Shown here: positions 1 to 8,533 of the stretch, piece after piece | Numbering within the stretch: position 1 is the first letter of the stretch | Layout of the letters: the number at the start of each line of letters is the position of its first letter | From: Ophiostoma sp. CBS 140.51 | Lineage: Eukaryota; Ascomycota; Sordariomycetes; Ophiostomatales; Ophiostomataceae | Reading direction: 5' to 3' | DNA: 56,672 nucleotides | Assembly (NCBI GenBank): GCA_029298735.1 | Contig: JANSLP010000211.1 | Span: 1 to 56,672, forward strand | Translations under genes and position numbers: made by a program | The notes under the pieces: generated by a model | The model's input: the letters and a program-made list of their open reading frames with translations, nothing else | Told to the model about the DNA's origin: nothing | Database searches by the model: none

Positions 1-716
1 AGAGAAGTGGACAGCAAGTGGCCAAAACTTGAGCGGCCCGACGCTCGCAAACCTCAGTAGGTCGCAAAAGCAAAAGAATATTTCACGCAAAAAACTACAT
101 AGCCAAAACAAAGCCATTCAAACACATGTTCCCTCCCTACAAACCGAATATGTGCACGTGTCATGTTTATGGCCTCAAAAGATCATCAACGCGGTGCTAG
201 TTTCAACTAAGGCTGTACGAGGCAGTTCTCGTACCTGACCCAGTTATTGTCAAGATGCAGGTTCGAGGTGCCAAAAGCTCCACTGGTGACGTTCTTCTAG
301 AAGCTGGCTGGTCGAATGACGGGGTTGGGTGTAAACAATCCTGTCAATGGATGAACATAGGAAGAAGAGCGGCTAGCCGGCACGGGCGTGACTCGTTCTG
401 ATACGACATCTGTGTAGCATCAATATGCCGTGCATACAGCGAGCTACATCCGAGAGGGTTGGCAGAGCTCCCGGGAGATAGACGGCAGTTTGGATGCAAT
501 TTGTATATTTATTGATATTTGTGCTTCAAACCCGGCAATGTACCAAATTCCCAGCTCAACAAAAAACGCCGAAAATAAAACAATTCATGTCCCATGTCCC
601 GCGCTTTTCCTTCTTTCTGCTTTCTTGGATATGGGTGTCTTTGTTTCATATTTGTACTCTAAATGTTCGCGCTCAATTCAAAACTCAGAGAGAAAGGTGT
701 TATGTAAAGGGGTTCT
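1..716. other. Left-edge spacer, no gene seen
   Basis: This stretch lies downstream of the acyl-CoA dehydrogenase gene and runs to the window edge. Short open frames occur on the plus strand but none shows a family motif, codon structure or splice signals that I would trust. It probably holds the 3' untranslated region of the dehydrogenase gene at its right end. Confidence 0.6.
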
Positions 717-2207
717 CTATGAGGTGTACTCCTTCTGCAGGAGCTTGGCAATCGTGTTCAGCCTGGAGAGGTTAGTATGGATGTCCAAAAAATAAACGTA
801 GGAAGTAAAGTCAGGGAAACGTACTGGATGTTGGAGGTACCCTCGTAGATGGCACCAATCTTGCTGTCACGGAAGAACTTCTCGGCCAGGCCCTCGCGAA
901 CGAAGCCCATGCCGCCCATCCACTCAACTGCTAGACTGCTGACGCGGCCGGCCACCTGCGAAGCGTACAGCTTGGCCATGGCGGCGTCCTTGACGAAGTC
1001 CTCGCCGGCCTCCTTCTTGCGGGCGGCGTTGTAGACAAGGGCGCGAGCAGCGGCAATCTCAACGTACGACTGCGCCATCTGGTGCTGCATGCCCTGGAAC
1101 TCACCAATCAGCTGGCCGAACTGCTTGCGGTCGTTCCAGCAGTAGCGGGCGGCGTTCTCCCAGGCACCCAGGGCCAGACCAGTCATCTGGGCAGCGATAC
1201 CGATACGGCCCTCGTTCAGCAGGCCGATGGCGTACTTGTAACCCTGGCCCTTCTCGCCAATGAGGTTGTCCTTGGGGATGTCGACGTCGTCAAAGTTGAT
1301 GACGCAGGTGGAGCTGGCGCGGATACCGAGCTTCTTCTCCTTCTTGGCGATGGAGAAACCGGGGGTGCCCTTCTCAACGAGGAAGGCAGTGATGCCGCGG
1401 TAGCCCTTGCTGGGGTCGAGGTTGGCGAACACAATAAAGATATCGGCCTCCATGCTGTTGGTGATCCACATCTTGGAGCCAGAGATACGGTAGCCGGACT
1501 CGGTCTCGGTAGCGCGGGTGGCCAGGGCGAAGGCGTCAGAGCCAGAGACGGGCTCAGACAGACAGAAGGAGCCGACGGACTCGGTGGCGAGCTTGGGCAG
1601 GATGCGCTTCTGCATGGCGGGGCTACCGTAGCGAGTAAACAGGGTGTTGACGAGGGTGTTGTGGACATCGACAAGGACAGAGACACTGGGGTCGACGCGG
1701 GCCAGCTCCTCAATGGCAATGATGGAGGACGTGAAGTTCATGCCAGAGCCACCAAACTCCTCGGGGATCTCAATGCCCATCAGACCCTGCTCGAACAGGC
1801 GCTCAATAACCTCAGGCTCCATGGCCTCGGCCTCGTCCATGTCGCGGGCCTTGGGCAGAACGACCTCGTTGGCAAACTTCTGGACGGCCTCCTGCATGGA
1901 CGACTCGAGCTCGTTCAGGGACATGATGGGCAGGTGGGGGACATCGTCGTCGCGGCGGGCGGGGGTGTACGAGAACGAGCGGCTGCTACACGGCGAGCAG
2001 CCAGGACAATGTTAGGCGGCATTTCTCAAGAAAGCAAACAGTACACAACATGAATAATAAAAAGAACCACAGCAGGTCGTCTTACGCTTGGGCGGCCACT
2101 ATCCGGCTGGGGAGGGCTCTCCGCGGGGCAGCCGTGGCAAGTCTGGAGATGGCAGAAGCCTGGCCCATCCGGAGGGCCGGGCGCAGGGCTCGTAAGAAGG
2201 ACGACAT
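717..2207 (-). CDS. ACADSB: Mitochondrial short/branched-chain acyl-CoA dehydrogenase
   Basis: This is a flavin-dependent acyl-CoA dehydrogenase of about 442 residues, expected to oxidise short or 2-methyl-branched acyl-CoAs in the mitochondrial matrix (isoleucine/valine catabolism). Three exons fit by frame: 2207-2086, 1985-825 and 762-717, with introns of 100 and 62 bases; the second has a CTAAC branch site just before its acceptor. The first exon gives an Arg/Ala-rich, acid-free leader typical of a mitochondrial presequence, and the second starts with an RSFSYTPARR-like cleavage region. Family signatures are visible: FCLSEPVSGSD at about residue 181, GEFQGMQHQMAQ, and IYEGTSNIQ near residue 417-425, where Glu about 422 is the expected catalytic base. 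The tail LNTIAKLLQ read after the second intron matches ACADSB rather than SCAD. The function is strongly supported; the exact substrate range is inferred. It is divergent from the uS12m gene. Confidence 0.93.
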
Positions 2208-3064
2208 TGTGTGTGTGTGGTGAGATTGTCTGGCGAGATATGAAGAAGACGAGACAAGAGCTATGAAGGGCAGTCGGCAGAGAGAAGAGAAGCAAAGGGA
2301 GGAAGGAGGCAAAAGAGGGCAAAGTTGGGGTAAGAGCGACCACTGGAATAGATATATAGCTAGCAATTATGGCGGGACACGACGGCAACAAGGAGAAAAA
2401 AAAAACTAACACGGGGAAAAAGAAATGCTTCAATGGCCACAACTACGTCCTTTTCTCCTGACGATGAACCCCCCATGAGCAGGTCGTCGTTCCATCCACA
2501 AGCGAGAATAGGCGTTGTAGAGCGGAGAGTACCAAACTGCCCCGCGGTAGAAAATAAGCGGTCCACTGTAGATTTGTACCGAGGGTATCCATTGCTTGTG
2601 ACGAAGGAGGCCCGCTCTTGCACGCTCCTGGTCAACCGACCGGGGTAACAGCCTTGGCACACGCCAAAGCCGAGTCGTGGGCGTGTGCTGCCATTGGTTC
2701 GTGGTGGGGGAACAGAGTCAGAAAAAGGCTCCAGCAGAGAGAGCGAGAGCGCGACAGGCCGCTGTAGAGCGGACCCGCAAAAAGAGAACTTCCGAGATAT
2801 GCTCCGCAGAGTGGTAGGATCGACTGGGCGATAATACCAAAATGCCGTTATCGGCACGTGACTCACTGCGTGACGGAAATTTTGTGTGGAGCTAACGGAA
2901 GGTGGACAGGAGTTCTTTTGGAGAAAACAGGCAAAGCGAGCATCGTCAGTTTTTTTGGACTCGCGATCTCGGAAAACGCGAAGCCATTGCGGTCGATTAA
3001 CAACGTCAACGTCATTGTCCACCTCCTCCTTCCACTCCTCCGAACCACACACACACAGTCAGCC
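2208..3064. promoter_or_regulatory. Divergent promoter between ACADSB and uS12m genes
   Basis: These 857 bases separate two divergently transcribed genes for mitochondrial proteins, so they must hold both promoters. I see an ATTGG (inverted CCAAT) at about 2693, the composite CACGTGACTCA at 2855-2865, and pyrimidine-rich leaders near both starts. Open frames inside it lack support. Confidence 0.6.
2855..2865. promoter_or_regulatory. Overlapping E-box (CACGTG) and GCN4/CPC1-type site (TGACTCA)
   Basis: CACGTG at 2855-2860 overlaps an exact TGACTCA at 2859-2865. TGACTCA is the known binding core of the Gcn4/Cpc-1 amino-acid-starvation activator, and CACGTG is bound by bHLH factors. The site lies about 200 bases upstream of the uS12m start and 650 bases upstream of the dehydrogenase start. 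The match is exact, but use in the cell is inferred. Confidence 0.4.
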
Positions 3065-3697
3065 ATGCAGCCGAGCATGGTCTCGCCGCTCCTGCGGCTG
3101 CTGCTCCGGCCAGCCATGCCGCTCCGCACACAATTTGCGGCGCCGACAACAACGTCAACAACCTTCTCCCTGGCATCGCGCCTCTCCGCAACCCCCGCCG
3201 CCTCCGCCTTCCGTCCCTTCTCCTCGACCTCCGCTCCCCAGGCTACACTCAACCAGGTCCTCCGTGGCTGCCGCCAGAGCCGCAAGAAGCACCGGCCTGT
3301 GTCGCCCGCCCTATCCGAAGCAAATGCCCCCCTGCTGAAGGGCGTATGCCTTAAGGTCGGCATCACGCGGCCAAAGAAGCCCAACTCGGGTGAACGCAAG
3401 ACGGCGCGTGTGCGGTTGTCGACGGGTCGTCACGTCACGGCATACATTCCCGGCGAGGGCCACAACATTCAGCAGCACAGTGTGGTTTTGGTGCGCGGTG
3501 GCCGTTTACAGGATTGTCCCGGTGTGCGGTACCGTCTGGTCCGTGGTGCATATGACCTGGTAGGTCACCCTTATTTCTATCAATTTGTTCCCTGTGTGAA
3601 CAACAGTTTGCTAACAATACAGGCTGGTGTGGTTGGCCGTATGTCGAGTCGTAGCAAGTACGGCACGAAGAAGCCCAAGACGGCGACGATTGGTTAA
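3065..3697 (+). CDS. MRPS12: Mitochondrial small-subunit ribosomal protein uS12m
   Basis: This encodes the mitochondrial uS12 protein of the decoding centre, about 189 residues. Two exons: 3065-3559 and 3623-3697. The first 60 or so residues form an Arg/Ser/Pro-rich, acid-free mitochondrial leader; the conserved body follows, with TLNQVLRGCR, the LKGVCLKVGITRPKKPNSGERK block with the lysine of the PNS loop, and GEGHNIQQHSVVLVRGGR. The 63-base intron splits GAYDL from AGVVGRMSSRSKYG, has a CTAAC branch site, a multiple-of-three length and no stop codon, so an unspliced message would still read through with 21 extra residues. Bacterial S12 has no insert there, so I call it an intron. The start is the first ATG followed by a credible presequence. 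It converges on the mannosyltransferase gene. Confidence 0.93.
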   Translation: MQPSMVSPLLRLLLRPAMPLRTQFAAPTTTSTTFSLASRLSATPAASAFRPFSSTSAPQATLNQVLRGCRQSRKKHRPVSPALSEANAPLLKGVCLKVGITRPKKPNSGERKTARVRLSTGRHVTAYIPGEGHNIQQHSVVLVRGGRLQDCPGVRYRLVRGAYDLVGHPYFYQFVPCVNNSLLTIQAGVVGRMSSRSKYGTKKPKTATIG

Positions 3698-4353
3698 GCA
3701 TGTTTGATTTATGAGGGAATTGTTAGAGCAGGCAATGCGAGCATTGGGCTGATAGAGACACGTTACGATCATACGTGTCCATGTACAATATAAAAGCATC
3801 ATATTCTGCCATTGTCACTCTACAGCCTACACCTTGTGATATGTGCTTGTTGACACATTGTTAGGATATCACGTGCATACAACTTGTTGAAACTGATCTC
3901 ACCATGAAATTGCCTATAACTATGGTATCATACAGTATCGAACCGGAAAGCCAAAAAGTACAGATTCCTTTGTTTCTTTTTCAATCTATTCATAGCATAG
4001 CCACGGTATGATAACCCAAAACAGAGAAAAATAGAGAACTAATAAAACGACAAATCACGAATAAGAAGGAAAATACCCTCGTGTTTCGAAAACAAGATTA
4101 TAAAAAGAGTAAAAACGGAATCCCAATAACATCGACTGTTTTCATAGTAGCCAATCCTGTAAAGTGCGCCGCCTGTGGTGTCTCAGGTTGTGTGTTTTCC
4201 CAATCAACAGACTTATAACACCCGCCCACGCCGTTCTCTGTAGCACACTTGTGCTTCGCCCCGGGTGGTGCTTGGAGATCTCCGCATATCTATATTGGTG
4301 GAGGTTGAGGAGTTGGAGGTTGTGGTGAGAAGAGGTTTTGGTGCTGCTCTAGT
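3698..4353. other. Convergent spacer, 3' untranslated regions
   Basis: This AT-rich stretch separates the convergent uS12m and mannosyltransferase genes. It should hold both 3' untranslated regions and poly(A) signals. No open frame with family resemblance, repeat or RNA gene was seen. Confidence 0.6.
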
Positions 4354-5875
4354 TTAGCTCTGCTTCTCCCATCCATCCGGCTTCTCCAGGTTGTTGATGT
4401 CAAAGAATCTGGACGTGCACGAGTAGCCCTTCCAGTCAAAGTTGTTCTTCGGGTTGCAGTGACAACGCAGCTGCTGGCGGGTCTCCTCGCCCGTGGGGCA
4501 GTGGGTGAAGGGCACGTGGTAGTAGGCAATGTCGTTGAAGAAGTGGATCTCCTCCTTCTTCAGCAGCAGACCGGCGGCGATGGAGTGGACGGGGGCGTCA
4601 CCCCAGCGCTCGTAGAAGAAACCGCCGTCCTGGTCGAGCGACTCGAAGAAGTCGGTGTAGGCCTTGGAGCGCAGCCAGTTAAGGTTGCCAATCTCAAAGT
4701 TGGACCAGAAGTGGCACTTGTTGTAGGTCTCGCCATCGTCATCCGAGAGGAAGCGCATGGAGTTGTCCTCGGCAATGTGCTCCGGGTGCTCCTTGATAAA
4801 CTTCTTGACGCTGTCCCAGAGAGTGGGGATGGTCTCGGCGTACTCGTACAGACTCAGGACAAACGAGTACTTCTTCTTGTTCTCGTGGATGTAGCGGAAG
4901 GGATCGTAGTGGATGTCGCAAAAGTACTCGATGCTGGGCTCAACGCGCCAGTAGTAGTCGTAGTTGAGCATCAGCTCCTGCTGGAAGAAGAAACCGGACT
5001 CGAAGCGGCACATGTGGCGGTAACTGACGGAGTCGCCGTAGATGATCTTCTTTTTCGCCATCTCCTCGCGGACCTTCTTGGCCTTATCTTGGTCAATGTG
5101 CTCGGGGAACGACCAGTGCTCAGGCGGGATCAGGCCGTAGTGGGTGGTGCCGGAAATCAGAGACGTGGTGACCTTCTTGAACTCGTCATCGAAGGGCTTG
5201 TCGTTGAGGAAGACCCAGTCGTAGTGGTAGCGCTTGTTGAAACGGTCCTCGATCTGGCGGATCGAGCGAGCAACCTCCCAAACGTCCGAGTTACGGGCCA
5301 GGGTGACAAAGGTGGCGTTCATGCGGGGGCCGGGAGCAGTGTCGACAGGAGCGTAGAAACCTGCGTCGTTGGGAGACATGGCCAGGGGGTAGTCGAGAGC
5401 GCTGCCGCCGCCGTTGGTGCTGCCGAACAGAGACGAGCTGCCAGTGCTGCTGCCAGAGCTCGAGCCGCTGGAGCTGGAGTCGCTGGCGGCACCCTCCTTG
5501 ATGGTCTTTTGGCCGTCGGTGGACGAGGAGCCCTCAGTGTGGGAGCCGGTATGGCCTAATGGGTCGGATGCAGAGTCCGATGCTGAGCCGGAGGAAGAAG
5601 AGCCCGTGCTGGGCTTCAGGCCGAGCATCTCGGGTGTTCGCAACGCGACATTCTCGGAAGTGTTGGAGACGAAGTAGACGATGGCGATCACCTGTAGAAT
5701 GGAATCTGGTTAGCAACGTGGTCTTCGTTTTTCATTTGGATGACTCTGTCTGTCAAGCTTTGGGGGCGGCCCAGTTGAGGTAGTTGACAGTCGATGATAG
5801 AAAGCGGGCGGGGATTTGTCGACGTACAAAGAATGCGATCACAATGTACCGCACGTAGCGGGCGTTGCCGACCAT
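4354..5875 (-). CDS. KRE2: Golgi alpha-1,2-mannosyltransferase, GT15 (KRE2/MNT1/KTR family)
   Basis: This type II membrane glycosyltransferase of about 461 residues adds alpha-1,2-linked mannose to O- and N-glycans in the Golgi, using GDP-mannose. Exons are 5875-5828 and 5691-4354; the 136-base intron interrupts the membrane anchor, so splicing is needed to join MVGNARYVRYIVIAFF to VIAIVYFVS. The anchor (about residues 9-25) is followed by a Ser/Gly-rich stem to about residue 130, then the GT15 catalytic domain: NATFVTLARNSDVWE, YHYDWVFLNDKPF, YRHMCRFESGFF and YYWRVEPSIEYFCDI at about 262-276. The glutamate in RVEP (about 267) is the residue assigned as catalytic in yeast Kre2. FEIGNLNWLRS, GFFYERWGDAPVH and the C-terminal CHCNP cysteines are also present. 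The family is certain; which KRE2/KTR paralogue it represents is not. Confidence 0.93.
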
Positions 5876-8533
5876 GATTGCGGCAACGATATCGACCCGT
5901 GGAGGACGCTCGAGCTATGTGGTTGAAGAGCGAAGAAGAAAAGAATGACAGTCGCGGTTGGCGTTGATGGAGAAGAGAAAAAAAAAGGAGAGGATGGCGG
6001 CGAGGGAACCGATGTCGTGAAAGTCCCTTCAACTGCTTAAAGGAGAAAAAGAGAAAAGAAACAAAAAAGAATAAGACAAACGAGGAGGAGAAAGAGAAGT
6101 GAACAAGTAAGAAAGGAAAGGGGATGGAAAAAGAGATCGACGAGAAGAGAAGAAGACGAAGACGAAGAAAGGGGATAAGTGTGGGGGGTGGAGTCTCGAC
6201 TTGGAGGCTGCTAGAGATGGGTGGTAGCCAAGAAGACTACAGCAGGGGGGGCCAAAGAAACGGAACAAGTCGATCCCTCTACTGGACGGTTTGTACGTTG
6301 AAAGTTGGATGGCTCCGTAGGAATTGAGAGCTTGTGAGCGGAGGGACAAGAAAAAAGAAGAAAAGGGGGATGAAGAGAAAGAAAAGGCAAGAAGGATGAA
6401 GCTAGATACGAAGGGCAGGAGCAAGAAGCAAAAAAAGGAGACAGGTGCGATGGACGAGGCCTGGCCAAGGGAGAGATTTCCTGAATTGAGGGCAGAGAGC
6501 AAAGAGAGAAAAGGGGCGTACGTTAAAGCAGGGCAAGGGGTACAGTATTACGAGGAGGGAGCGATGAAGCGGATCATTTTTGTCTCTGGGAGGAAAGGGG
6601 TGTCGAATTAGGAAGTAATAATTGTTCGAGACGCACCTAAGAAAAATGTGAAATAAAGTGAAAAATTGAATTGCAACGCGAAGAAGTATCTTTTCCAGGC
6701 GCGAAAGGGGCGTCGCGGCCGCATGTTGCAGGGGTCCAGTCTGCTGAAGTGCGTGCTGGGGGCCCTATTTCTCGGGGCCTTTGCGAACTATGCAAGCTAA
6801 GGCCACTACTATTCGAAAGTATTCGAGGTCGATGACCCGGTGTGGAATAGCGCAACGCAGGCACTTGGTAGGCTGCCTCTAGCCTCTGTGGTCAGCCCCC
6901 TGGCGAGCGGATACTTGGCGAACTTGGGACGGTGGCCTCCAAAATATGCCTAGAGTCTCAATACGATACGCCTGGGCGCCAGCGCACTCCAGGTAATTTA
7001 CAGCGCCAACAATGGCAACTGCCGCCCGCTCAGAGACCCTGGAAGAGGAATATATTGGCTGCTGGAATAATGGCTGGCATCTCGTATTCCACTAGCGTGT
7101 CTGCGTTTGCAGATTGGCAACGACACAAGGAAAGAGCGAGGAAGGGAAAGAGCAATGAACAAGAACACGGGCATTTGCAGCGTTCCATTTTATATCCATC
7201 TTGTTGCAGCGAACCACGTCCTTTCCATATATGAACACGCTCGCACTGCAAGTCTGTCCAGTTCAGGTCTGCTCATGCCCGGCTCTCTGCATCTGGTCTG
7301 CATGTCTGCATTGCAGCTCGACGACGCGCTGGACCAACGAGAATTGGAAACGGCCAATACAAAATAACGCCACAGCTGGGCAAGAGGCGCTGCGTGCAAT
7401 CTCGTGCGACCAAAGGGCGATGCAGAAAAGCAAAGAAAAATTGGAGCAGAGGGAGCACAAAGTGTGATCTTTTGTAGATTATTCAAAAGCACAGGGATGC
7501 GAAATCTGTTCTCTTCGACGACCGACGTTCGATGTCAAAGCTATTGTGGCTGGCTCCTGCCAATCTTTGCAAGAAGCAGCATTTCAGCGCGTCGCGACAG
7601 GGAGAAGGAGCGGAGCAGGAACGGAGCCACGGAAGGAAGGAGTGCGTGCGCTGATGCGCGGCCTGCAGCAGCTGCAGGGGCGTGTTGCGAGGGTGCTGGC
7701 GTAATGGCCCCAGGGCTCAATTGGCAAGTGCCGTGGGTCTTTGCACATGGTGACGACCTCTGGGCTTTCACGTGATAATCAGACAGTGGTCGAACAAGTT
7801 GCACAAATTGATGCACACCAACTGACCCAATGCTTTGTGGTCTCGCTCGCTCCAGTCCGCCCATGCATGTTTGACTTTTGTTCAATATGTTTGGCCTGTG
7901 CAAGGTTTTGATTTACCAACATGTACAAATATATTGTTTCGAAACCCAAGTTCGACACATAGTGGTGGCGTGGCCATCGGACTACGACCTTTGGCATGCT
8001 TTTGGCAGCCCGCCAGCAAACGGCTGAAGGTTGCCAAGACAATAATGCTTGTCCTTCTCGGCTAGCCTATTGGACTTCCTTTACAAAGAGCATAGGGCCT
8101 GTTGCGTTCTGAAAGCCTCAACGCCACTGAACGTTCAACGGACGGATGTGGCTTTGAGGCTTCTTTGTTCATGAAAACCGTTGCCGCACAAGGTTGATGT
8201 GTATGCACTGTTGTAAATGGAGAGGAGAAATAGTATCAGAATAAAATGCATTGTGATTGAGGAGACGAAGACCTCGTAGGCGAGTGGCTTGTTGCCGTTT
8301 CATCGTACCTCGTAAGCAGGTTTTCAGAATCATCACGTGATAACACACGCGATATGTCACGCATTGCTGAAGTGGGACCCACCTGGCCATTCACCATTTG
8401 CACTATTTTGCGGAACATCCTGGTCGCCTCCCTCGTCCACACCAAACAAAATAAATATAACCACAACCCCCTCCCCCAACCCGTGCAGGTCGATTACATC
8501 GACAACCACGGACCCCGATATCATTCCTTCATC
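5876..8533. other. Long divergent spacer upstream of KRE2-type gene and PAT1
   Basis: These 2.66 kb hold the promoters of two divergent genes. From 5876 to about 6600 the plus strand is strongly GA-rich (CT-rich on the coding side of the mannosyltransferase), as in fungal 5' leaders. Open frames within it are low-complexity and rejected. The PAT1 side contains two copies of TCACGTGATAA (7768-7778 and 8333-8343). No RNA gene or mobile element was recognised. Confidence 0.55.
8333..8343. promoter_or_regulatory. TCACGTGATAA element upstream of PAT1 (second copy at 7768-7778)
   Basis: The 11-mer TCACGTGATAA, built on the palindrome TCACGTGA, occurs 190 bases upstream of the PAT1 start and again at 7768-7778. 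TCACGTGA is a classical bHLH (Cbf1-like) target, and the adjoining GATAA resembles a GATA-factor core. A regulatory role is inferred only from the repetition. Confidence 0.3.

Noticed and set aside
1082..2053. 323-residue open frame on the plus strand opposite the acyl-CoA dehydrogenase
   Set aside because: It is a mirror of a well-supported gene with a strong GC third position; composition is Gly/Val/Asp-rich without motifs.
4459..5559. 366-residue frame opposite the mannosyltransferase
   Set aside because: It overlaps the GT15 catalytic domain on the other strand and has the Val/Gly/Leu-rich look of an antisense shadow.
6029..6611. Minus-strand frames rich in Phe/Leu/Ser and plus-strand frames rich in Lys/Glu
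   Set aside because: They are translations of a GA/CT-rich leader upstream of the mannosyltransferase; low complexity, no motifs.
8354..8533. Upstream in-frame ATG of PAT1 adding 60 residues
   Set aside because: The MAFFGF start is the conserved family N-terminus and the added residues show no similarity.
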